64,000 nucleotides of DNA from Clavelina lepadiformis (lineage: Eukaryota; Chordata; Ascidiacea; Aplousobranchia; Clavelinidae), in the NCBI RefSeq assembly GCF_947623445.1, contig NC_135246.1, positions 13,065,856 to 13,129,855 of the forward strand. Direction: 5' to 3'. Numbering within the stretch: the first letter of the stretch is position 1; every line of letters starts with the position of its first letter. Both the position numbers and the translations under genes were made by a program. Below the pieces are notes generated by a model, which was not told where the DNA came from, made no database searches, and saw only the letters and a program-made list of their open reading frames with translations. This document shows positions 35,101 through 46,900 of this stretch, piece after piece.

Positions 35101-37065
35101 GATGCTTTTGCCAATCTTGCCTGTTCTCCAGTACCGCCGAGTGGTAAATATGCTAACTAAATCACAAAAAAACCATAACTGTTAAATCATAAAGTATAAT
35201 AGATGATTCATCACTTCCTAGTTCCTACACATCTAATACATACAACATGTCAAGGAAATGTAACCTTGCGTTCAAGTTCAAGATTCTTCTGCTGAAAACG
35301 CAAACATTTTGATTTCTCTGCTTCCAGTTGAGCTGTCAAATCTCGATTTTTCTTAGATAAATCCACTATCTTTGTAGAAACTGAATCACTTGCAATGCCA
35401 GCACCTTTTTCGTGGCAAACAAACACAGATTACAGAAGCAGGTTTAACATGCTGTTACATAGGCAATGTAAAAATAACAAATTTAATAGAATGATTACTT
35501 AAAAATTTCACAAAGACCAACTCACCTGCTAACAACCTTTTCTCTTCTTCAGTCTTTTCAATTTTCCTATTTAAACGCTTAATCTCGTAATCACGTTCAG
35601 CAAGAGATTTTCGCAATCGTCCAGTTTCATCCTGTAGTTCCCTGAAGCAAATTAAAAACTGATTTGAACAGTTTTGGTTTCATCAGAATTGTTAAGCTGG
35701 GTTATCAAATGAATAGCAAAAATCTACCTCAGTTCTTCTCTCATAGAGGTATTAGCTGCCTCCAGTGCCACATTCAATCCTACGGTTGAACTTGCGCTTA
35801 CATTACTGGTGTCCAGATTCAAGTCATCACTGACACCAAATGAAGAATTGCTCTTTTCCATCTGTGTAATCATTGGCGTGTGATGATTTTATTTATATAA
35901 ACTTGACATAGTTGGTTAAAGTGAAAATGCTATAAAACAAAACATTTCTATGACAAGAGATTGATAAATACAAATCTGAAAACTTATAAAATGTTGATAA
36001 TGTTGATGTTGTTTGTGCAAAGGGCATAGATTCTATTCAAACTGCTAAATTGTGTGTAGAGGGCATAAGTGTGTAGTATGATGGCCTATAATCTTTTGTA
36101 TTATGTGGGAAAGGTACATAACAGTGTTGGAGTCTATGGCCATATGCATCGATGTGCCTTGGTGGAAAGTGCGACACACGCAAGCGTGAGACTCATCAGC
36201 ATGAATGCCGTTTTTTACACATTTATGTTGATTTATAAAAAAACAAATCAGGTAAAGTTAATTGCTGAAACACAGTTTTATAACAACTAAACAAAGAATT
36301 AAAACTTCAGTGCATGCCACCACACCAAAATTTGTATCGTTGCACGCACGATTTCTTGTCAAAAACTGCCATACTTCTGGTCAGGTCAATGTCTGTGTTA
36401 GTAGGTTAGGTTTGTATGGCATGATGACACACATTGTCACTTGAATCATTCGTTTATTTAAAATCTGCGTTCAAGATGCACATTTGCCTTATGCGTTTTT
36501 ATGAATTAGCAGACCTGTGCCTAAAAAGTTTGATGTGAGCAATTGTTGACAGCTTTTGTTTAAACATGTGACACTCTTTTTACTTACCTGACTAAGCTAT
36601 ACCATTTCAAGGACCAAAAACACACATACAGGCAAACAACACTGAAAAACACGTTGCAAACAGACCTAATGCCATATATAATGACATTAATTGTCAAAAC
36701 TAAATTTTATAAAAATATAACATTAAACTTGTTAATATTTGGGTCAAATGGAAAAAATGGTCAGTGGAAAAAATCCGAAACTATTCCAAAAATATCCCAT
36801 ACATGTCTGCATTTTTTAACACACTATTGGCTAGGATCTTAACCTTTCTTCCTTGCTGATTTTTTCTTCAGGCAGTCAGTATAATAAGAATAGTGTCCAC
36901 ATACACATATTTAAATAGTGTTTATTGATAACCTAACCAACTTAACATACTCACTTCATTACTACGCTTAGATTGGCTTGCTTGTTTTTGTTTCAGTTTC
37001 AACAATCTTTTATGTTGTTCGTCCTGAAGCTGTAAAAACTGTTTTTGCAAGGTAGCATTGTCCAT
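32182..37065 (-). CDS. CCDC13: CCDC13, coiled-coil centriolar satellite protein
   Basis: In vertebrates CCDC13 is a centriolar-satellite protein needed for ciliogenesis and linked to PCM1 and BBS4. Seventeen exons: 36955-37065, 35728-35861, 35526-35641, 35265-35404, 34947-35156, 34637-34752, 34407-34512, 34109-34228, 33816-33950, 33554-33661, 33187-33261, 33068-33114, 32843-32953, 32593-32708, 32410-32480, 32182-32325 (sixteen listed here are those I can place; a short extra one is not excluded). They join in frame to about 619 aa; human is 715. Family landmarks are QFLQLQDEQHKRLLKLKQKQ near the start, RSLAERDYEIKRLNRKIE-like text in exon 3, TKIVDLSKKNRDL in exon 4, RGRAQQVIALQNRIRELEQK in exons 6-7, MLTDKGTHDNELI in exon 9, and ITMYEEMTKQTKQVFIEAL at the end. 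Nearly all of it is predicted coiled coil. The ATG at 37065 is the first in frame after an acceptor. Head to head with BICC1. Confidence 0.9.
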
Positions 37066-37995
37066 CACCACAAAATCGGCAGATTCTCTTGACAAAAATA
37101 AAAAAGGCGTAATCAACTGCAACCTTTACGCACTTCTTACGCTTATTACTTGTACGGTGTAGAATTCAGCGTTTTGGTTTAAGCGAATAAGAAACTAGGC
37201 CTAAAAAACAAGGCCACCAGACCTGGTTAATTCGGGATCGGATAAGGATAAGCAAAGCGTTGTTTTTCCAAGCAACCGTAAAGTTATGGTATGCTTTAAA
37301 TTGTGATGTCTATTTATTATTACATTAATTATAAGAGCTGATTGATAAGAAGGTACAATTTTGAATAAACGGTATCTAATTGTATCAACGTAAACCTTTT
37401 CGGGTTTTTCACTTTTTCCCATTCATTAGCACATTCTAGTAACAACTGGTTTGATTTTTTCGTCCTCACCGCGCCTTTGACAAAAAATATAATGATTAAT
37501 TGGTTGTTCCTGGCAGCAAAAAATATATTATTATTATCGTTTAAAGTAAACGAACACTGGTACCGAAGGAGATTCTTAATCTTGCTTCTTAATTGGACTT
37601 TTAAGTCAATTTCATGTAAGAGAAGAAAAAGCATTTAGGAGACTTTCTCACCCTTAAATCTGAAAATAGGCCTACTGCTTCGAAAATCTGTGAAGTTTCT
37701 GAATAAAACATTCCTTAACAGCATATTGTTTTAAATTTTTTTTTAAATAATAAATAATTTTACATCACAAATTTACTCCGCACTTAGTTTTCAATATGGG
37801 GAAATCCGGTATACGTTTCCTGTAGTGAAGTGTACTGTAGCCTACTGTATTTCGTTGAAGATAAAGAAATTGTGTACAGTGGTGCCGCTAGCGTCTACCA
37901 AAGGAAAGCAAAGTTGACAAAACGAAAAAGGCATCTCGTCCTTGACAGCTTGAGTGGCTTTTTTAAAGGGTAGGCCCGCAGACACAGCCTTTGAA
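37066..37995. promoter_or_regulatory. Divergent CCDC13 / BICC1 intergenic region
   Basis: About 930 bp separate the two start codons and should contain both promoters. It carries one copy of repeat family B (37409-37500). A sequence GTTTTTCCAAGCAAC at 37262-37276 fits the loose RFX X-box consensus (RYYNYY-N1-3-RRNRAC), which marks many ciliary genes, but this consensus is degenerate. No TATA box was convincing. Regulatory function is inferred from position only. Confidence 0.45.
37409..37500 (+). repeat. Interspersed repeat family B, copy 2
   Basis: A diverged copy of the repeat at 5508-5600, sharing CACTTTTTCC, TTAGCA, ACAACTGG, TGATTTTTTCGTCC and TTTGAC in the same order. It lies between the CCDC13 and BICC1 start codons. 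Confidence 0.6.
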
Positions 37996-40900
37996 ATGGC
38001 GGTGAATTCGTGCAAATTATTCGACGAAACAGCTTCGTGGCGAAGTAAGGATGATGTCATTAACATGACGAAAGCTGCAACTCCTGCAGGCGATATCTTC
38101 AATAATAATCATCGGCTCGACGACAATTGTAATAATAACAACAATAGAAAAAACGCGGCAGTCGTTGTAAATAGGCCTGAAACAGCAGATGATCATGCAT
38201 GCTTGAACGATGTGATGCTACAGCAGGGGAAGCAGCCAGAACCACCGCACAAAGACGCAAACCAACTCGAAGCTGAACATTTAAACGAAAGTGAATTAAT
38301 CAATAATCAATCCAGTATATTAACTGTTAATAAAGACGGAGACAGCATGAAGTTGGACTGTAATTATGACGAGAAAAAAATTAATGGTTTGCTTGAAACC
38401 ATATCAGTAAAGGAGCAGACAATGGTAAACAATACTGATGTACAAAAATCAGAAGAACCCAGTTTGCCTGATACACAAGAAACTTTAAAAGAACAACTAC
38501 TACCACCAAGTGGTGAATCAATACGAGAAGATGATGAACAAGCAATTGTACCTGATGACGAGATTGATCAACATCCTGATTGGATTGAAGAAAGATTTCG
38601 TGTCGATCGTAAAAAACTTGAGCAAATGTTACAAGGTATGTGGTGATACGAAAATTTTGTGTTCAACTAATCAGCTATACAGGCCCATGTATTTGCATTA
38701 TATACATTAAATACTTTGTCATCATAAATTGACTTACTCATTGCTTTGATTTTATTGAATTTTGTGATTACCATTATTAGGATATTTTATATATGATGTG
38801 TGGTTTCAGTAGGAAATTAAAAGTCTTATGCATGGGATAACATACTTATCTATGACTAAATGTGCATCAGACACCAGACTAGTGTGTATCTGCAAGCAAT
38901 AAAGACAAGTACCAATGGCCTAATAGTCTAGATTGCATGCTTTCCTGGCCAAGAATATATTAATTTTTGCTTTTATTTCAAAAAACTAGTTGATCAGGAA
39001 ACTAATTTGCTGAAATTTACAACCTTTGTTCTCCATAAATGTCAAGTGCACACTACTTTCTTCTCGTAATCGTATGCAGTTACGCATGTTCCATATATGT
39101 TTTTTATGTATGGCTTGTAAGTATATTAAGAAACTTTATTTGTAAGATACGTTTAATAATTGAGTCCCTAATTTTAGATTTGGTTGTTTACTATGATTTC
39201 TTTCAGCCAAATTCAGTTCTATTGTTGTTGCATCTAATTGGTTAGTACATATGATATATCAGATTGGAAAATTTGGCTAATTCCAACTGGATTTTTAAGT
39301 TATATCCGCACACTACTTTTTTATGTATATGCTTTTGGTCTTTAGCACATGAAGGACTTTTCCCAATCAAGGGCGAACTTTCCGAACCAGATGGTACAAA
39401 TATTTATTATTGAATTAATTATGTTTAAACTGTTAAAAAGGCCAAATTATTTTTTATCATGTATTGATTTAAAGGTCTCATGATTTTTGCAAAATACAAA
39501 ACAGAAAAATTCTTCATTAAAACAATCATGTTTCTAAAGCTACCCAAACAAATTCCATTGGTAACTTATTGCAGAAATGTGAAACATCAGTTTAGTATAA
39601 AATATATATATATACAAGTAGTAAAATAACATTAAATTCTAATACCAACAGTTTTTTTTCAGCAACTGTTTTAGTAGAGATTCCTATTTATGAACAATGC
39701 TTAGTTAGCTCTAGTATGTAGCTTGCTGCTTCCGTTTGAAATATCTATTTTTCAAAGTTACTAATATCTAGCTTTACTTGTGTCAACTTCCCTAGTGTAT
39801 TGTATATAAAACAAATAAAGCCCTTGCTAAGCGTTTCTAGTTTCCACAGGGATGATTTTCCTTTTAACAAATGCACAAAGTTTTAATTTTTTTGAACATT
39901 TGTATCTTGTAATCCCTGTAACATTTCAAAAACTTTACTTTTCTGTTTTTTTTTTAATTCAAAATTATACAGCTTGTCTTTTTGTAAAGAGGAAAACATT
40001 TTCTAGCTGCACCCTATTCAAGAATTAATCTCTTGAAACCTAACATTGTTTAAAAAAGAAATTCTCTTTACTCGGCATTAGTATAGATTTCACGTAGGAT
40101 CTGCTTAATGTGTTCAGAACAAATGAATTACGATTAAATCCGTGCTTGTTTCTTTGTGCCAAGGATGGGAAAACTTTGAAACCAATTGTGGTTGGCAATG
40201 CTATATTGAAGATCGGATGACTAGCAATTGTGTGGCTTGGTTTGTCTGGCTTTCGTTTGTGCGCCATGTAAATTCAAACAATCTGGCAGTTATACGCACT
40301 TCAAACAAAATTAATTTTACACCATGTACACACATAACATAATCATAACAGCAATATAGTCATTAATCAATGCGGTTTCAAATGATAAGATCATCAATTC
40401 TACTTGTTCTGTGAAGACACACCCAAAGATTGCTCGTTAATTAACACGTGCTTTAATTAATCTTATAATGTCATGACTAACAACATGCATTTATGACAAG
40501 CTTTTCGAAAAACAAATGGTTTAAAAAAGACACTGCGTGGGTACAAGTGTGTGGCACTTCATTGTCGCTTTGCATTGACCTTTGGGAGAGGTTTTCCACC
40601 TTGAAAGCCAGGGCCGTCTATTACAATTATTGCTGCTAGTTACTTGCGAGCCTGTGCATTTCTTTGGTGCTATTTGCCCACGATCATTTGCGTTCGTCTT
40701 TCGCCAGCACCACTTTAACCATTTTTAACATTAAGGTATTTTTAATTTTGGAAATTCTCACAATTGCTTATACCACTCGCCGCCCCTTTTTACCACGAAA
40801 TATTTTGCACTTGTCCAATGTTGGTCACTGGGGCGTGACAATGAACTAAAGCGTACTGACGCTGCCGTCTAAGGCATGATCTATTATTAAATTTTAAAGC

Positions 40901-43900
40901 AGAACCATCACGATCCCAGTTACTCAGAAAATTGTGCTATGAGGTGATCAGCATTTCTTGCATAAGGTGAAATATTGTAAACTACAGCTGCATTTCACGT
41001 GAAATAATCGAGTTGAGTGTTCCTTATTAGTATTATTGTAACGTATGGTTCATTGACGTCATGTAAAATTTTCGTTTAGTTGAATTTTTGCGTGCCTTGT
41101 AAAAACACAACATTGTCTGCCAACATGCTACCCGCTACCGTGTATACTTCTTGGCAAGTGGTTCTCAAAAATTGGGAAATTAAGGAGAAAAACGTGTTGC
41201 CTAAAAGATTTGAAAAGGTTCAGATATTTCCATATGTATGCATTTGCTTTTGATCAGTGCTACGACTACATTCATGAGCGATCGTAACATTCGTCAAACA
41301 TCGCGTTTCTTCTTGAAATTTGAACGTTATATGGATACGGCCAGGTTCATATTCCTAGACGTATATTAGCTTTTGCTAACGAAAACATACTTGCAAAGCC
41401 TTTGAAACTTGATGTTAAGCTTATTAATCCATTCAGCTTTTATTTTAAGCACAAGAACACAAGTTGTGTGCACAATATTGCGACAAGTATACTTGCATTA
41501 CTTTCTTAGCAAAAAAAATGGATTAAAACTTATCGTGCGTTATCTTTTTCAGCTGCTGCCAATGGGAAGGGTCAAACAGGCGACGACTTCTTCGGAAAGG
41601 TGAGTCGACACAGTGGTAAAATCTTACATCGGGTAGCACCATATACTTTTGATCTTGACAAAACTCTTTTCGTCTTGCGTGAATGACAAATGAATTGCGG
41701 CATTTTGACGTCGGAAATAAATTGTAATGTTAGACGTAATTGTCCGTCGGTTTGCTTGTTGTTTTCAAATCGCCTAGTGTAGTCGTAAACCAGCTTTGGA
41801 TTTCATTTGGGACGTTTCAGTTTGGATTGAGTTATGCGTAAACTTTTTCCAGAATGAGACGTATGCATTTTGCTGGAATTTTTTTTCGAGTTTTAATTCA
41901 CATCTTTTCTATCTTGTTTTGCAGGTGATGAACGAAACCAACACGGAAATTACCTGGCCTTCAAAGATAAAAATCGGCGCCAAGTCAAAAAAAGGTAAAA
42001 TAGAAGACAAACAAAATTACCCTGACCTAACAGAAAAAAGTGTCACAAACCTTGTGATTACCAGACGCCCGAAGCCTGCTTTTAGACTTCACGAGAATTT
42101 GCCAAACTTTTGCCTCTAGGTAGATAGCAGGCGCACGAATTGCCTGATTTTGGACTTTATTATGACTGGCTGGTATTGCTATGGGCATGGTATATATATG
42201 AGTGACTTTGCACGTAATCTTCGAGACAACGCGGTTATGAAACTCAGTTGAAATCTCCATCAAAAACTGGTTTCTGTTCTGCATAAGTTCGCTTGTTGGT
42301 CAACGTTGCTGATTTTAATTGGTTAGTTTAGCAATTAAAATATGTTAACCCCTAGCTATGTCTCAAAACTAAAGCAAACAAGTGAAAGGTAGAAACATGT
42401 TTTACCCGCAAAATTCTGCAAGTCCTGCACGATTTGGCTTTGTTTCAATTAATGACGTCATGACAGTGCTATGCTTTGTCTCGCCATTGTTTTGTTGACT
42501 CTTGACCAGAAAAATTTTGAAAGGTCACAGAATCTGCAGACGATGTTTACGTTTTGCATTTTGAGTAAAAGCGCATTTGTAAATAGTCGTAAAAGCCGTT
42601 AATTAGCAAAAGTAAATGGTGTAGACTCCAGACCCTGAAGCTTGCGGAAATATCGTTCATTGAGCTTCAGAAAGTGTGGCAGATTTTCGCAGAAAAAACT
42701 TAAGTGGGCGCTTAAATTTTTCGCTGTTTGTCGCCGAACAATACCATCCTTATAAGACGCAGCGAAGGCAGTTTATGTAAACATTGCTTGCGTCTGTGTT
42801 TGGCACGAATACTCAGCTTGCGGGTCGACTTAGCGACTGCGTGGGCACATTAACGGCAACGCCGTACGAAAACACTGCGTTTGCATTTGGTGATTCAACA
42901 CATTGCTTTCCAATTAACGCTATGCGTTGTACACTAAATTTCTCACTAAGCGTCGGAGATTTGTATAAGCCCATGCCGCTAAATTGGTAAATTTTCTGTG
43001 TTTTGTTTTGTTAAACTCTTAATCAAACATTTGGTAAGTTATGTCCACTCTAACCACATTTACGTTCTTTCAGAAATTGGTTAAGCGGATTGATGATTAT
43101 GGTTATGCTTAGAAAGTCAATTAAAAAAATCCTTTTACAAAAGATTTTATGTTCTCCAAAACATTGATGACAGATGGTTGATTGCGTCACAATATGATTG
43201 TCTTACGTGCGAACCGTATCAGCCCACTGTTTGTCGTGAAACAGATAGCAGACGTACATTGTCACTTTCTCAATCACCGACACTTTTCAGTAGCCCGTGC
43301 TTTGCGATAAGATCACCTTAAATAACTGCAAAAACAACTCATTCGTGCTGGATATATTCAATATTTGGCATCTATTAAAACCGTTACTCGACGTATATAC
43401 AGGGCTGGGCTTACTTGACGTTTTCCTACTACTGTACTTATTCACGCCCCATAAATCAATCACACGTCTATGAATTGTTGTTTAGTGTTCTCATGCCGTC
43501 GTTTACTTGAACTTAATGATTTAAACGTGACTGGTATATTTGTTCAAATGATAAAGGTTAAACCCCGTATTGATCACGATTAATAAAAATTTGGCCAATT
43601 CGAAAGCGGTTTATTGTGACATTATAATACGGAATATTTGATTAGTTTTGTTAGGAAACAATGGATTTCGCCCCGTTTGATCTGAAGGTGTCAAGCCAAA
43701 ACTCTTTTGTAATTTTAGACCCTCGCAATATGTTTCATTTGGTTTAGGCTAATGTAATTTGATATCGCTTTGTATGGGTACTTTGTCACCCAACCTGTTT
43801 GAAACATAGTTTTAGTTCTGGTGTAATTGTTCCACGAATCAATCGTTGAAAGTTTGTTGTTGTTATGTATCTGTCGTTTCAAAAATATTTATCGCCCGTA

Positions 43901-46900
43901 TCGCACCACCATATGTTTTTGCAGGCCTTCGTTGGAAATGTCCTTCAAAGAATAGCGTTCCGTTTCGCTTTTTTTACGAACTTCATAACTTTTGTAACGT
44001 AGCAAAAAAGTTAAAGAGAAACGTATAGAAGTTTCTTTTAATTTTAAGTGAAACCCATTTCTCAAATACCGTCGTTTTGCGTATATAAAGGCCTATCCCA
44101 TATTTAAATCCAATTATTTTTGCCGAACTCTTGCAAAAAACTCTTCCTATGTTTGCCGTATAACGACAAGAACGCACCGTGCGAATATTATGCAATCTTT
44201 GCAAATAACTCAATAGTTTAACCATTTTTTTCACAAAACTTCTTTTGCCTGCGTATCACGGGTAAACACGTTAAGCCAGGGGTTCCCAACCTTTTTATGT
44301 TCTCGTACCACTTAGCCACCACGGATTGTCAACACGTACCACTATTTTCAAAACAACTAATTTGATCCAATATTCGCACAGCAGCATTGTATTAATAACA
44401 ATGACAGCAGGGAGAAAGATCGACAAAAGTAGCTTACTGAGTGCAGAGAATTTAGTACGGAAAGAAATAAAAGTGTTGTTCGCATATTTTAGCAACTCAA
44501 AATTAAATTGTTATACTACTATACTGTATATCGCATGCAACGGAGAGCTGCTCGCGTATCACCTGAAAAGCTCCCGCGTACCACCGGTTGAGAACCCCTG
44601 CGTTAAGCTATACTTAACACCAAAGATTTAGATTGTTTTGTAAACGTTTTGCTATATGGCCGAGCAAGATTCCCCACTACATGTAAGTTAAACACGATGA
44701 ACGCCATTAGAAACCTTTTGTTTTCAAATCTCAACCTAAATGGTTTTGTTAGTAACGGGATCCGATACATCCGGTAATGTACCTTTCTAAGCCGAAACTT
44801 ATAAGCCGTCCATTCACCCACTAAATATAATCGAAACTCAAGGCAACAAGTACAGGCCATATTATTGCGGAACGAGTTAAAAAAACTGAAAACTGCAATA
44901 TTTCCGTTTTTAACTATTTCTAAGCGTTTGGATCATAAATTTTGAGTATAATATTTTAATAAGGTAAAATAATATTTGGCTGCAATTATTGCTACGTCTA
45001 GAACGCACACTTATGTTGGGCGCATACTTTAGGGAAGGGATTAAGATGTCAGGGAAAAAGTTATAGCGCTTACTTGTGCTGGTACACCAAATAAGTTATT
45101 TGTCTGGCTTAAATCCGGACGTGCTTAAAGTTTAAGCTATAGATATCAATCATCGTTTGGCGTAGAAAGCTCGAACATTACAATATTTGATGATAATTAC
45201 GCACTTTGCCAAAATTAGGCACAAGTTTGTTCTATTAATATATTTTAAGCCCGGTTCAAAGTGACAGGCATAACTTTTCGGATTTTTTCGAACTCTCTTC
45301 TCCCGTTCAAGACAACAGGTCAACCATGTTGTTTGCAATATCACGGCATTAATTTCACTTCATGAGCCGAATAATGTCACTATTAAAGCCACTTAAAATT
45401 CCTCAAGGCTGCTGTTACGTTACTTCATAAATAATTTTGCTGAGACAAATTCTCAGCAATTTTTCGAGCCTCAAGGAGTCGAGCCCATTGTTTCGCATGA
45501 AAATGCATCCTGTGTTGAATCCACTTTGAAATGGCGGTGCGTTGTCGAAACTTCACATGTTTTTAAACATCGTCAAAAGCAATATTACTTGTCCCGTTAT
45601 TTTATATTATTATTTAATTAACGAAGAGTAGAGTAAATTTAACTTTATGAATACGTACGGTTAAGTTGTAAAACATGGATTCGTGGTGTTTCGAATTATT
45701 GAGCGAAACATATTTCAAATTTTGTTCAAATAATTAAGAAGGATTGAAAAGAATCCTTTAGTTGTAGTGTTTTTTTTTTTGATAATCTTGGACCATCGTG
45801 ATGTTTGCTGTTCTATCATCTAAGATTTGAAGCAACTCATTTGCCGACATTATAAGACACATTGGATCTTAGTATTTTCTCCTATCTTTAAGGCCTCGAA
45901 ACGTTACTAGATTACCTAAACGAACACAATACATTCGTGACCTCTCTTATCAAACTTTCAATCAAGAGACCTGTGTCCCCGAGCTATATAATTTAGAAGG
46001 CAAGTCATGTCTGAAGCGTTTTAATCGTTTCGAGATCTCATTTCCTTTTGTTTCGATTTGGACCGGTTGTTATGAAATAATGCTGGCTAACTACTGCTTT
46101 AGCATTTGAGCTAAATTGCCGAAATTGAATATTCCGTGCGTCGTTTTGTGACGTAATAACTATAGTACTTATAGGTCGCCATTACTTCACAGGTTAACGA
46201 CACTCTAACCTAACAAAACATATTAAATGCCAAATGGGTCAAACCGAAATACGAACCGTAAGTGACTAATATATGCAGATATAAACTGCCCTATATTTTT
46301 GTGTTTTATCATACAAGCGTCTCTTATCATGTTATGATATAGCTGGAGCGGAATTACCAGCTATTATGGTCCCAAAAACTTATACTTTGAAGCTTTCTAT
46401 AGTTGTAACACGAGCCCCGACCATTTCATGTTAGTCATTAAGCCGACCCGCTATTACCCGAGTAACCAACAGGAACGTCTGCAAATATTCGCAATATAAA
46501 ATTATACCTTCCGAGAAGTCTATGATTTACTTTAAGCGAATTAATAATTCCTTAACTTGGTACGAAGAAAATTTTAGCGTATTTTCTCACCTTCCTAGTA
46601 GGCCATCTCTTAGTCGCAGCGACCTCGTCATAGTTTTGTTGCGGTTGAAATTGTACCCAACAAGAGGCGAATTCAGGGAGTTTACTGCAGGTACGTTTGT
46701 ACCCTTTCTCATCGCCGGAATACCCATTTCTGGAAAGCGCCAGGTCATGACATCCTATTAACAGATGTCATGGACAACTTGAAGTTTCATAACCCATGAA
46801 AGAAGCCACTTATCAATAACATTGGTTTTATTTGACGAAGCGTGTTCCGGCCAATGCATCGTTTCGTTTTTAAGTTTACCCCGTTACCAAGCAACCCGGG

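Noticed and set aside
37201-37634. Two overlapping minus-strand frames upstream of CCDC13
   Set aside because: They lie partly in repeat family B, have no domain, and do not join CCDC13 by convincing splice sites.
42784-42990. Frame near a TATA-like CCTTATAAGACGC in BICC1 intron 3, considered as an alternative first exon
   Set aside because: No donor in phase with BICC1 exon 4 could be shown, and there is no conserved text.
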